DNA of 64,000 bases, taken from Pseudomonas laurylsulfativorans. GTDB lineage: Bacteria > Pseudomonadota > Gammaproteobacteria > Pseudomonadales > Pseudomonadaceae. The notes beneath the pieces are model-generated. The model had not been told where the DNA came from, did no database searches, and saw only the letters and a list, made by a program, of their open reading frames with translations. Shown here one piece after another: positions 56,305-64,000 of this stretch (its first letter is position 1; each line of letters opens with the position of its first letter). The stretch is taken from contig NZ_MUJK01000002.1 in NCBI RefSeq assembly GCF_002906155.1, positions 124,001-188,000 on the forward strand. The letters run 5' to 3'. A program made the translations under genes and the position numbers.

Positions 56305-56733
56305 ATGGAGCACTGGAAACGCACGATCGAAAGAGCCAATCGCTTTTTCATGCTGGGTGAACTGGTTGATGCCCGCGAGGCGTACCTGCAGGCATTGGCC
56401 CTGGCCCAGGTGCTGTACGAGCGCTGGGTGGATGCCGACGAAGCGGTGGCGGCCTGCGTGATTTCCCATCACAACCTGGCGGACCTGCACTTGCGTTTGA
56501 ACCAGCCGGAGGAGAGCGCCGAATACCTGTGCGCTGTCCATCAACGGCTGTTGCAGACCATGCAGGACCCACGACTGCCACGGGCCTTGCGTGAAGCCGC
56601 GTTGCGCCAGAGCAGCAAGACTTACGTCGAGTTGCTGAATTTCATCAGTGAACACGGCGAATATCCGCGTACCCATCGACTGCTGCACATCGATGTCGCT
56701 TCGCCTGCGCCTCATCATCATGGAGTCCATTGA
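56305..56733 (+). CDS. Conserved protein of the fumC-sodA operon (orfX)
   Basis: A 142-residue helical protein with TPR-like content: [36 protein letters not shown] and [20 protein letters not shown]. It ends in a His-rich tail (APHHHGVH). It lies in the conserved slot between fumC and sodA. The function is not established; the His cluster could bind metal. The ATG at 56305 follows TTTGGAGGCGCACC. Confidence 0.82.
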   Translation: MEHWKRTIERANRFFMLGELVDAREAYLQALALAQVLYERWVDADEAVAACVISHHNLADLHLRLNQPEESAEYLCAVHQRLLQTMQDPRLPRALREAALRQSSKTYVELLNFISEHGEYPRTHRLLHIDVASPAPHHHGVH

Positions 56734-56735
56734 AC

Positions 56736-57347
56736 ATGGCTTTTACCTTGCCTGCCTTGCCGTACGCCTACGACGCCCTGGAGCCGCACATCGATGCGCA
56801 GACCATGGAGATCCACTACACCAAGCATCACCAGACCTACATCAACAACCTCAACGCGGCCGTCGAGGGCACCGAGTATGCCGAGTGGCCGGTGGAGAAG
56901 CTGGTTTCCGTCGTTCAGCAACTGCCGGAAAAGCTGCGCGCGGCGGTGATCAACCAAGGGGGCGGCCACGCCAACCATTCATTGTTCTGGGAAGTCATGG
57001 CGCCCGGTGGCGGTGGCAATCCCGAAGGGGGGCTGGCCAAGGCTATCGATGAACAATTGGGTGGTCTCGACAGCTTCAAGGAGACGTTCACCAAGGCCGC
57101 ACTGACCCGCTTCGGCAGTGGCTGGGCCTGGCTGAGCGTGACCCCGCAAAAGACCCTGGTGGTGGAAAGCAGCGGTAACCAGGACAGCCCGTTAATGAAC
57201 GGCAATACACCGATTCTGGGTCTCGACGTCTGGGAGCACGCCTATTACCTGCGCTATCAGAACCGTCGTCCGGAATACATCAGCGCGTTCTACAACGTGA
57301 TCAATTGGCCGGAAGTCGCTGCGCGCTATCAGGCCGCGCTGGTTTAA
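56736..57347 (+). CDS. sodA: Manganese superoxide dismutase
   Basis: 203 residues. Metal ligands are H27, H81, D163 and H167. The segment [14 protein letters not shown] and [10 protein letters not shown] mark the Mn type rather than the Fe type (which has AAQxxNHTFYW). The start is ATG 56736, two bases beyond the orfX stop. It removes superoxide when Fe-Sod is unavailable, consistent with Fur control of the operon. Confidence 0.95.
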   Translation: MAFTLPALPYAYDALEPHIDAQTMEIHYTKHHQTYINNLNAAVEGTEYAEWPVEKLVSVVQQLPEKLRAAVINQGGGHANHSLFWEVMAPGGGGNPEGGLAKAIDEQLGGLDSFKETFTKAALTRFGSGWAWLSVTPQKTLVVESSGNQDSPLMNGNTPILGLDVWEHAYYLRYQNRRPEYISAFYNVINWPEVAARYQAALV

Positions 57348-57378
57348 GTCCCCGATAAAAACAATCCAAGGCTTGGCT

Positions 57379-58272
57379 ATGGGCACTGAAACACTGGCGA
57401 TCGGAAGTGGGCGGATGTTTCGTTACGCGTTTGGATCGCTGTTATTACTGGCGGGAATGAGCCTATTGGTTGCCCATGGGCTGGCATGGCTCGACCTTGA
57501 GCCGAAGTTACTGCGTGCATTGCAGGGCGGTGCGCTCTGCGCTCTGGGTACCGCGCTGGGAGCGGTGCCGGTGTTGGTGATTCGGCGGATGCCGCAGATG
57601 CTCAGCGACACTTTGCTTGGCTTTGGCGCCGGCGTCATGCTCGCAGCAACGGCATTTTCGTTGATCGTTCCAGGCATCTCTGCCGCCGAAGGGCTTGGCT
57701 TGTCACCCTGGGCATCCAGTGGGCTGATCAGCTTCGGCATTATGCTCGGCGCGTTCGGGTTGTTCCTTGTGGATCGGAAGGTCTCTGGTGCCAGCCCGGA
57801 AATGTTGGTTGGCACCCTGGAGCGACCGGTCATTCCTCCGCGCATCTGGTTGTTTGTGTTTGCGATCATTGCCCACAACATTCCCGAAGGTATGGCGGTC
57901 GGTGTTTCCGCCGGTGGCGGCATGCCTGATGCCGACAGCCTGGCGATGGGCATTGCCTTGCAGGATGTGCCGGAAGGACTGGTGATCGCGTTGGTGCTGG
58001 CCGGGGCAGGGATGTCCCGGGGCAAGGCGTTCCTGATCGGTGCCGCATCAGGGGTGGTCGAACCGGTGTTCGCGCTGTTGTGCGCCTGGCTGGTGAGTCT
58101 GGCTGAGCTGCTGCTGCCTTTGGGCCTGGCGCTGGCGGCGGGGGCGATGTTGCTGGTGGTAACCCACGAAGTCATACCGGAGTCGCGCCGCAATGGTCAC
58201 GACAAACTTGCCAGCCTTGGGCTGCTGATGGGGTTTTGTTTGATGATGGTGATGGATACGGCGCTGGCTTGA
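57379..58272 (+). CDS. ZIP-family metal transporter
   Basis: 297 residues with eight transmembrane helices. Metal-binding motifs are IIAHNIPEGMAVGVSAGG and GIALQDVPEGLVIALVLA (HNxPEG and an unusual DVPEG). In Pseudomonas the homologue ends the fumC-sodA operon and is thought to supply Mn or another divalent metal when iron is scarce. I set the start at ATG 57379; a TTG six bases upstream is less likely. It begins 31 bases after sodA. Confidence 0.9.
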   Translation: MGTETLAIGSGRMFRYAFGSLLLLAGMSLLVAHGLAWLDLEPKLLRALQGGALCALGTALGAVPVLVIRRMPQMLSDTLLGFGAGVMLAATAFSLIVPGISAAEGLGLSPWASSGLISFGIMLGAFGLFLVDRKVSGASPEMLVGTLERPVIPPRIWLFVFAIIAHNIPEGMAVGVSAGGGMPDADSLAMGIALQDVPEGLVIALVLAGAGMSRGKAFLIGAASGVVEPVFALLCAWLVSLAELLLPLGLALAAGAMLLVVTHEVIPESRRNGHDKLASLGLLMGFCLMMVMDTALA

Positions 58273-58274
58273 TT

Positions 58275-58423
58275 TGTGGCGAGGGGGCTTGTCGGAACGC
58301 CGCATCGCCCCGTTCGGCTGCGCAGCAGTGGTAAAAATCAGCAAGCGCGGTGTATCTGGTGCATTGCGATGACAGGGTATGGGGCCGCTTCGCGACCCAA
58401 CGGGGGCAAGCCCCCTCGCCACA
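58275..58423. repeat. Inverted repeat pair (GGCGAGGGGGCTTGCCCCC type), second copy
   Basis: TTGTGGCGAGGGGGCTTGTC on the left; CAACGGGGGCAAGCCCCCTC then GCCACAA on the right. It matches the repeat at 37445-37596 but the left arm is partly decayed (GTCGGAACGCCGC). It fills the gap between convergent ZIP and ptsO genes. Confidence 0.85.
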
Positions 58424-58443
58424 AAAGCGCCCCCGTCGGAGTG

Positions 58444-58716
58444 TTACTCGCCTTCGTCAAAGAAGTTGTTGATCAACGCCACCAGCGCATCCAGCGCTTC
58501 CTGTTCCTGCTCGCCTTCTGTACTCAAGTGGATCGTGGTGCCTTTGCCGGCGGCCAGCATCATCATCGCCATGATGCTTTTGCCATCGACCATTGATTCC
58601 GGCGTGCGACCGGCGCGGATCTGGCACGGGAACTGACCTGCCACCCCAACGAATTTTGCAGAAGCGCGGGCATGCAGGCCCAGCTTGTTGATGATTTCGA
58701 TTTCCAGAGCAGGCAT
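58444..58716 (-). CDS. ptsO: Nitrogen-PTS phosphocarrier NPr
   Basis: A 90-residue HPr-fold protein. The phospho-acceptor is H15 in NKLGLHARASAKFV; S47 occurs in DGKSIMAMMMLAAGKG. NPr passes phosphate from PtsP (EI-Ntr) to PtsN and links carbon/nitrogen status to regulation. It is the last gene of rpoN-hpf-ptsN-rapZ-ptsO. Confidence 0.95.
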   Translation of the reverse strand: MPALEIEIINKLGLHARASAKFVGVAGQFPCQIRAGRTPESMVDGKSIMAMMMLAAGKGTTIHLSTEGEQEQEALDALVALINNFFDEGE

Positions 58717-58731
58717 CGCGGTGTGAATCCT

Positions 58732-59589
58732 TTAGCTGAGGTCGCGGTGGCGAACCTGGACGTTCTTCAGTGATTTTTGCAGCACCTGCCCCAGACGCTC
58801 GGTCAGATAGACGGAGCGGTGATGTCCGCCAGTGCATCCAATGGCAATGGTGACGTATGCGCGGTTGCTGGCGGCAAAACGAGGCAGCCACTTTAGCAGG
58901 TATGTGGAAATGTCCTGGAACATCTCTTCGACATCCGGCTGTGCCGCCAGATATTCGGCAACCGGTTGGTCGAGCCCGGACTGCTCGCGCAATTCCGGTT
59001 TCCAGTAAGGGTTGGGCAGGCAACGCACATCGAACACCAGGTCGGCGTCCACCGGCATGCCGCGCTTGAATCCGAAGGACTCCACCAGGAATGCAGTGCC
59101 GGGTTCCGGCTGATTCAACAGGCGCAGCTTGATGGCGTCGCGCAGTTGGTACAGGTTCAGGCTGGTGGTGTTGATCTTGAGATCGGCGAGGTCGGCAATC
59201 GGCCCGAGCAGGACGCTCTCGACGCTGATGGCTTCGGCCAGCGAACGGTTGGCGTTGCTCAGGGGGTGCCGTCGGCGGGTTTCCGAGAAGCGCTTGAGCA
59301 GGGTTTCTTCGTCGGCATCCAAGTACAGGACATCGCACTGGATGTGGCGGCTGCGGACTTCCTCGAGCAGGTCGGGGAATCTTGACAGGTGACTGGGCAG
59401 GTTGCGGGCGTCAATGGAAACGGCGACCAGCGGCTGCATTAGTTCGGTATGAATCAACGCTCGTTCGGCCAGTTCCGGGAGCAGACCGGCAGGCAGGTTG
59501 TCGATGCAGTAGTAGCCGTTGTCCTCAAGAACATTGAGGGCGGTACTTTTACCTGAGCCGGAACGGCCACTGACGATGATCAAGCGCAT
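58732..59589 (-). CDS. rapZ: RNase adapter protein RapZ
   Basis: A 285-residue P-loop protein: Walker [10 protein letters not shown] (residues 8-16), with the C-terminal domain [18 protein letters not shown]. In E. coli RapZ delivers GlmZ sRNA to RNase E and senses glucosamine-6-phosphate; in Pseudomonas the target may differ. It is the fourth gene of the rpoN operon, 15 bases before ptsO. Confidence 0.95.
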   Translation of the reverse strand: MRLIIVSGRSGSGKSTALNVLEDNGYYCIDNLPAGLLPELAERALIHTELMQPLVAVSIDARNLPSHLSRFPDLLEEVRSRHIQCDVLYLDADEETLLKRFSETRRRHPLSNANRSLAEAISVESVLLGPIADLADLKINTTSLNLYQLRDAIKLRLLNQPEPGTAFLVESFGFKRGMPVDADLVFDVRCLPNPYWKPELREQSGLDQPVAEYLAAQPDVEEMFQDISTYLLKWLPRFAASNRAYVTIAIGCTGGHHRSVYLTERLGQVLQKSLKNVQVRHRDLS

Positions 59590-59591
59590 GA

Positions 59592-60056
59592 TTACTGACC
59601 GTTTTGCTCGTCCAGGACAACCTGATACAGGGCTTCATTACTTGCAGCACTACGCAGTTTTTCGCGAACTTCCTTGCGGTCGAGCATGCTGGCGATCTGT
59701 CGCAGCAGCTCAAGGTGCGCATCGGTGGCGGCTTCCGGGACCAGCAGTACGAACAGCAGGTCAACCGGTGCGCCGTCGATGGCGTCGAAATCGATAGGGG
59801 CGTCCAGGTGCATCAATGCACTGATGGGCGCAACACAGCCCTTGAGGCGGCAATGTGGAATAGCGATGCCGTTGCCAAAACCGGTGGAGCCGAGTTTTTC
59901 ACGAGCAATCAGCGCCTCGAAGACATCTTGCATCTCCAGAGCCGGCACTTCGCGGGCGATCAGGTTGGCAATTTGTTCGAGGGCTTTCTTTTTACTGCCA
60001 CCCGGCACGTTCACCAGGGAACGGCCGGGGGTCAGGATACTTTCAAGTCGGATCAT
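59592..60056 (-). CDS. ptsN: Nitrogen-PTS enzyme IIA
   Basis: A 154-residue EIIA-Ntr. The phospho-acceptor is H68 in [13 protein letters not shown]. The domain runs from residue 5 to the end. Unphosphorylated PtsN influences potassium uptake, PHA and other pathways in Pseudomonas. It lies between hpf and rapZ with two bases to the latter. Confidence 0.95.
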   Translation of the reverse strand: MIRLESILTPGRSLVNVPGGSKKKALEQIANLIAREVPALEMQDVFEALIAREKLGSTGFGNGIAIPHCRLKGCVAPISALMHLDAPIDFDAIDGAPVDLLFVLLVPEAATDAHLELLRQIASMLDRKEVREKLRSAASNEALYQVVLDEQNGQ

Positions 60057-60068
60057 GGGTTGGGAGTG

Positions 60069-60377
60069 TTAACGACCGGTTGCGCCCTGGAGGAGGCTCT
60101 GGGTCTTTTCCTTATGCTTTTTGAGTTGTTTATCCAGCTTGTCGGTGAGTGCGTCGATCGCGGCGTACATATCAGTATGTTCCGCGTTAGCGACCACTTC
60201 ATTCCCGGGAATATGCAGCGTGGCTTCGATTTTCTGCTTCAGCTTTTCGACGGTCATCGTGACCTGTACGTTGGTGATCTTGTCGAAATGTCGCTCCAAT
60301 CGTTCGAGTTTTTCGCCGATGTAGGTGCGAAGAGGTTCGGTCACTTCCAGTTGGTGTCCACTGATGTTGACTTGCAT
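60069..60377 (-). CDS. hpf: Ribosome hibernation promoting factor, short form
   Basis: A 102-residue protein with the S30AE fold (MQVNISGHQLEVTEPLRTYI, GNEVVANAEHTDMYAAIDAL). It is the short form that helps form 100S ribosomes with RMF. I set the start at 60377; the frame is open to 60431 but ATG 60377 follows GAAGGAGAAGCTGT. It is 12 bases before ptsN. Confidence 0.95.
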   Translation of the reverse strand: MQVNISGHQLEVTEPLRTYIGEKLERLERHFDKITNVQVTMTVEKLKQKIEATLHIPGNEVVANAEHTDMYAAIDALTDKLDKQLKKHKEKTQSLLQGATGR

Positions 60378-60451
60378 ACAGCTTCTCCTTCGTTGCCAGT
60401 GCTTAAAGCGGTAGATCAAATGATCTACCACTGGAACGCTGTGGCGTGGCC

Positions 60452-61945
60452 CTACATCAACCGCTTACGTTCGCTCGAAGGCGCGATCCCCAGAGATTCG
60501 CGGTACTTGGCGACGGTGCGGCGAGCCACCTGAATGCCTTGTGCCTCCAGTAAACCAGCGATCTTGCTGTCACTCAACGGCTTTTTCTGATTTTCCGCGG
60601 CAACCAGTTTTTTGATGATCGCGCGGATCGCCGTGGACGAGCATTCGCCGCCTTCGGAGGTGCTTACGTGACTGGAGAAAAAGTATTTCAGTTCATAAAT
60701 ACCCCGGGGGGTGTGCATGAACTTCTGGGTGGTTACCCGTGAAATCGTCGACTCATGCATGCCGACCGCTTCGGCGATGTCATGCAGGACCAGCGGCTTC
60801 ATGGCTTCGTCGCCATATTCGAGGAACCCGCGCTGATGCTCTACGATCTGGGTGGCAACCTTCATCAGGGTTTCGTTGCGGCTTTGCAGGCTCTTGATGA
60901 ACCAGCGGGCCTCTTGCAACTGATTACGCATGAAGGTGTTGTCGGCGCTGGTATCGGCACGGCGCACGAATCCGGCGTACTGGGCGTTGACCCGCAGCCG
61001 TGGCACCGACTCCTGATTCAGCTCAACCAGCCAGCGCTCGTTGTCCTTGCGCACGATAACGTCAGGAACGACGTACTCGGCTTCGGTGGACTCGATCTGC
61101 GAGCCCGGGCGCGGGTTGAGGCTCTGGACCAGCTCTATGACCTGACGCAGCTCATCTTCCTTGAGCTTCATGCGGCGCATCAACTGGCTGTAGTCGCGGC
61201 TGCCAAGCAGGTCGATGTAATCGGTGACCAGGCGCTTGGCCTCGGCCAACCAGGGGGTCTTGGCGGGCAACTGGCGCAGTTGCAGCAGCAGGCATTCGCC
61301 CAGGTTGCGGGCGCCTATGCCGGCGGGCTCGAATTGCTGGATGCGGTGCAGGACGGCTTCGATCTCGTCCAGTTCGATGTCCAGTTCCGGGTCGAAGGCT
61401 TCGAGGATTTCCTCGAGGGTTTCGTCCAGATAGCCCTGATTGTTGATGCAGTCGATCAGGGTCACAGCGATCAGGCGATCGGTGTCGGACATCGGCGCCA
61501 GGTTCAGTTGCCACAGCAAGTGGCTTTGCAGGCTTTCACCGGCCGAGGTCCGGGTGGTGAAGTCCCACTCGTCATCGTCATTGCTGGGCAGGCTGCTGGC
61601 GCTGGTCTGGTAAACGTCTTCCCACGCGGTGTCGACGGGGAGTTCGTTGGGGATGCGCTCGTTCCAGTCACCCTCATCGAGGTTGTCGACCGTCGGGGCG
61701 CTTTCCTGGTAGGAGGGTTCCTGGATGTCGGTGTTGGACTTTTGTTCGACGTTGTCGGCCATGGGGTCGGAATTGTCGAAGTCGTCGCCTTCTTCCTGGC
61801 GTTCGAGCATCGGATTGGACTCCAGGGCCTCCTGGATTTCCTGTTGCAGGTCCAGGGTCGACAATTGGAGCAGGCGGATGGCCTGTTGCAGCTGCGGTGT
61901 CATCGTCAGCTGCTGGCCCATTCTCAAGACTAGCGATGGTTTCAT
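60452..61945 (-). CDS. rpoN: RNA polymerase sigma-54 factor
   Basis: 497 residues. Region I is Gln/Leu-rich ([20 protein letters not shown]), region II is acidic, and the DNA-binding region III ends in the RpoN box [10 protein letters not shown]. It directs nitrogen, flagellar and many catabolic genes. The ATG at 61945 has no Shine-Dalgarno sequence at normal distance (nearest AAGG is 15 bases upstream), and the leader carries two small hairpins (61972-62010). Confidence 0.97.
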   Translation of the reverse strand: MKPSLVLRMGQQLTMTPQLQQAIRLLQLSTLDLQQEIQEALESNPMLERQEEGDDFDNSDPMADNVEQKSNTDIQEPSYQESAPTVDNLDEGDWNERIPNELPVDTAWEDVYQTSASSLPSNDDDEWDFTTRTSAGESLQSHLLWQLNLAPMSDTDRLIAVTLIDCINNQGYLDETLEEILEAFDPELDIELDEIEAVLHRIQQFEPAGIGARNLGECLLLQLRQLPAKTPWLAEAKRLVTDYIDLLGSRDYSQLMRRMKLKEDELRQVIELVQSLNPRPGSQIESTEAEYVVPDVIVRKDNERWLVELNQESVPRLRVNAQYAGFVRRADTSADNTFMRNQLQEARWFIKSLQSRNETLMKVATQIVEHQRGFLEYGDEAMKPLVLHDIAEAVGMHESTISRVTTQKFMHTPRGIYELKYFFSSHVSTSEGGECSSTAIRAIIKKLVAAENQKKPLSDSKIAGLLEAQGIQVARRTVAKYRESLGIAPSSERKRLM

Positions 61946-61971
61946 GGCAGGGGCTTAACACCTTATTCGCC

Positions 61972-62028
61972 GGCGCACATGCGCCATCCACTACAGGGCG
62001 CCGGGGCGCCAAACTTAAGCAAATTATA
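61972..62028 (-). promoter_or_regulatory. rpoN leader: -10 box and two hairpins
   Basis: TATAAT (62028-62023 on the minus strand) is a consensus -10, with only a weak GGCAAA as -35. Between it and the start codon are two short stems: GGCGCC/GGCGCC with CC loop (61997-62010) and GGCGCA/TGCGCC (61972-61985). Confidence 0.5.
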
Positions 62029-62156
62029 TGCCTGAAACTGAAGGATTTGCCTAGACCGCTGTAACAATAAAAAACTATTAAATTGTGTTGCTGTATTGCC
62101 CTTGTCGAGGGTTGAACCCGCTTGTTCACAAGAAACGCTGGTGTATCGCGGTTCAA

Positions 62157-62180
62157 GTGCCCAGGCAGCTGCCTGGGCAC
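62157..62180. other. Perfect 24-bp palindrome between lptB and rpoN
   Basis: GTGCCCAGGCAG followed at once by CTGCCTGGGCAC: an uninterrupted 24-base palindrome, ten bases beyond the lptB stop. On the minus strand no T tract follows, so it could be a hairpin end for lptB or an operator for rpoN. Confidence 0.55.
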
Positions 62181-62190
62181 GACTCAGCGC

Positions 62191-62916
62191 TTACAGGCGG
62201 AACTCATGGCCCAGATACACTTCCTTGACCAGTTGGTTGGCCAGGATGGTCTCGGCATCACCTTCGGCAATCAGTTGACCGTCATTGACGATATAGGCGG
62301 TTTCACAGATATCCAGGGTTTCACGAACGTTGTGGTCCGTGATCAGCACGCCAATGCCTTTGGCCTTGAGGTGGTGAATGATCTGCTTGATGTCCCCGAC
62401 CGAAATCGGGTCCACGCCGGCGAAGGGTTCGTCGAGGAGAATGAATTTCGGGTTGGTGGCCAGGGCGCGGGCGATTTCCACGCGACGGCGCTCACCGCCG
62501 GACAGGCTCATGCCGAGGTTGTCGCGGATGTGGCTGATGTGGAACTCCTGCAGCAGGCTTTCCAGTTCCTTGCGCCGACCGGCCTTGTCGAGTTCCTTGC
62601 GGGTCTCGAGGATGGCCATGATGTTGTCGGCCACCGACAGTTTGCGGAAGATCGATGCTTCTTGCGGCAGGTAGCCGATGCCAGCCTTTGCGCGGCCGTG
62701 CATTGGTTGGTGGCTGACGTCCAGGTCATCGATCAGGACTCGGCCCTGGTCGGCCTGCACCAGACCGACGATCATGTAGAAACAGGTTGTCTTGCCTGCG
62801 CCGTTCGGGCCAAGCAGGCCGACGATCTGGCCGCTGTCGATGGACAGGCTGACATCACGCACGACCTGGCGGCTCTTGTAGCTCTTGGCCAGATGCTGAG
62901 CTTTCAGAGTTGCCAT
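62191..62916 (-). CDS. lptB: LPS export ABC transporter ATP-binding protein
   Basis: A 241-residue ATPase that powers LPS extraction through LptFG. Walker A is [20 protein letters not shown], the signature [15 protein letters not shown], and Walker [14 protein letters not shown]. The order lptC-lptA-lptB ahead of rpoN is conserved in gamma-proteobacteria. Its ATG overlaps the lptA stop by one base. Confidence 0.97.
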   Translation of the reverse strand: MATLKAQHLAKSYKSRQVVRDVSLSIDSGQIVGLLGPNGAGKTTCFYMIVGLVQADQGRVLIDDLDVSHQPMHGRAKAGIGYLPQEASIFRKLSVADNIMAILETRKELDKAGRRKELESLLQEFHISHIRDNLGMSLSGGERRRVEIARALATNPKFILLDEPFAGVDPISVGDIKQIIHHLKAKGIGVLITDHNVRETLDICETAYIVNDGQLIAEGDAETILANQLVKEVYLGHEFRL

Positions 62917-63464
62917 TACTGGGCCTTTTTCTCGTCGGTTTTCTTCTTGGGCTGGATCACCATGTCGATACGCGGACGCGACTCGGTCACCTTGCTGCCT
63001 GTGGCGCGCCCGGCGCTGGCCAGCTTCTTGACTGTGTCGTAGACAATTTTCTCGCCTTGGGTGACGTTGTTGTCCTTGTCGACAACTTTTGCCTTGTCAA
63101 TCAGCACGACCCGGTTTTGTGTAGCGTGATACTGGATTGTCACGCCCCAGCCCTGAACGGGTTTGGAATCGCCAGCGGTTTGCAGTTGCTCGAAGTACGC
63201 CAGATTGCCCACCGAGGTCACTACGTCGATGTCGCCGGTCGGAGTGCGGGTGATGGTGACGGTGTTGCCGGTCACCTTCATCGAACCTTGGGTGATGATC
63301 ACGTCACCCTTGTAGGTGGCAATACCTTGCTTGTCGTCCAGTTGGGCATCGTCGGCCTGAATGCGGATAGGCTGCTGTTGATCTTCCGGCAGAGCCCAGG
63401 CGCTCACGCTTCCCAGTGCTGCGCCCAGACTGAGCAAAATCGGGAGGGTTTTAACGAGCCTCAT
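62916..63464 (-). CDS. lptA: Periplasmic LPS bridge protein LptA
   Basis: 182 residues with signal peptide [20 protein letters not shown] and cleavage after AWA. The beta-jellyroll has [21 protein letters not shown] and [20 protein letters not shown], and the tail is basic ([11 protein letters not shown]). It forms the filament between LptC and LptD. It overlaps lptC by 14 bases. Confidence 0.95.
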   Translation of the reverse strand: MRLVKTLPILLSLGAALGSVSAWALPEDQQQPIRIQADDAQLDDKQGIATYKGDVIITQGSMKVTGNTVTITRTPTGDIDVVTSVGNLAYFEQLQTAGDSKPVQGWGVTIQYHATQNRVVLIDKAKVVDKDNNVTQGEKIVYDTVKKLASAGRATGSKVTESRPRIDMVIQPKKKTDEKKAQ

Positions 63465-64000
63465 ACTGTCCTCTTACGTTCGATAGCAGGTGTATCCTGC
63501 TTTCTTTCAAATACGCTTTCATTCCCTTGCCAGTCGATACACCGCCAGCGCCGTCGATTCTAACGTCTTGCTCGGTCTGCGCATATTGCTGCTGCGGAAA
63601 CACGGTCATGCGGGTGCTGGTGATCAGGGTCTTGCGGTTTTTCTCGTCGAAGCGCGTGATGCGCACGTCATCGATCAGCTCGACCTGCGTGCCGTCAGGG
63701 TTGACCTCGCCACGCAAGCTCTGGACGTGCCACGGGTATTCAGTGCCGCGGAACACGTTCAGGTCGGGGTTGGTCAGCAATGTCACTTCGGTCGCTTTCA
63801 GATGCTCGACCTTGTCGGACACCAGATCATATTGCAGCTTGCCGTCCGGCAGGTACTGCACGCTGTGGGCGTTGATGGCGTAATAGTCGATCATATTTTC
63901 ATCGACCGGCGTTACCGGCTTGTCGAGAAAGCGTTCCGGGCTGATGTTCCAGTAGCCAACCGCAGCGAATATAGCTGCGATGCAACTGAACATCAGGGTG
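63451..64000 (-). CDS. lptC: LPS export protein LptC, 5' end beyond the window
   Basis: A bitopic inner-membrane protein that hands LPS from LptBFG to LptA. The visible part carries the C-terminal half of the membrane helix (FSCIAAIFAAVGYW) and the jellyroll (AINAHSVQYLPDGKLQYDLV). The frame stays open through the window end, and an ATG at 63993 would leave too short an N terminus, so I treat it as partial. The last codons overlap lptA. Confidence 0.93.
   Translation of the reverse strand, partial: TLMFSCIAAIFAAVGYWNISPERFLDKPVTPVDENMIDYYAINAHSVQYLPDGKLQYDLVSDKVEHLKATEVTLLTNPDLNVFRGTEYPWHVQSLRGEVNPDGTQVELIDDVRITRFDEKNRKTLITSTRMTVFPQQQYAQTEQDVRIDGAGGVSTGKGMKAYLKESRIHLLSNVRGQYEAR

Overview
This 64 kb window is chromosomal DNA from a Pseudomonas, most likely of the P. 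fluorescens complex. The gene content and order (piuC edge, speC, opuC, prfC, dpp/opdP, roxSR, gatCAB, mreBCD-maf-rng-yhdP, tldD/pmbA, fagA-fumC-orfX-sodA, rapZ-ptsN-hpf-rpoN-lptBAC) match Pseudomonas core chromosome as I know it. Base composition is GC-rich, and the intergenic spaces are studded with the inverted REP pairs typical of fluorescens-group genomes. I found no rRNA, tRNA, CRISPR array, IS element or prophage.

Layout. 1-1029: end of a PiuC-type hydroxylase and a Sel1-repeat protein. 1138-3393: an AT-richer accessory pair encoding a XaxAB/YaxAB-type binary pore-forming toxin. 3614-5010: ornithine decarboxylase speC with a terminator-like hairpin in its leader. 5438-8888: four-gene OpuC osmoprotectant transporter. 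9324-10907: prfC. 11246-11503: a small secreted acidic protein of unknown function. 11675-22452: a large dipeptide uptake locus (dppBCDF, three paralogous binding proteins, an OpdP-like porin). 22925-27596: a SIMPL protein, the RoxS/RoxR redox two-component system and an ABC transporter. 27684-34360: a galactarate/glucarate catabolic cluster (FadR-type regulator, kdgD, ketoglutarate-semialdehyde dehydrogenase, MFS permease, garD). 34518-37407: AEC transporter, carboxymuconolactone-decarboxylase-like protein, Ca/Na antiporter and an RlpA-like lipoprotein.

37668-49901: the gatCAB amidotransferase operon transcribed away from the cell-shape cluster mreBCD, followed by maf, rng and yhdP. 49971-54308: a nitrilase-family amidase, tldD, darP (opposite strand) and pmbA. 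54454-58272: an iron/oxidative-stress operon (fagA, fumC, orfX, Mn-sodA, ZIP transporter) behind a Fur box. 58444-64000: ptsO-rapZ-ptsN-hpf-rpoN and lptB-lptA-lptC on the minus strand, with lptC cut by the window end.

I do not see a wholly new multi-gene system. The observations most worth following are the binary toxin patch; a possible attenuator or small RNA upstream of speC; a probable ATT start codon for mreC; an operator laid over the kdgD promoter with an intra-operon terminator behind kdgD; structured repeats upstream of the first dpp binding-protein gene; and the unknown small acidic secreted protein. REP pairs of four sequence types occupy eleven intergenic places, and a lone palindrome of the commonest type sits at a twelfth; one pair lies inside the sugar-acid cluster.
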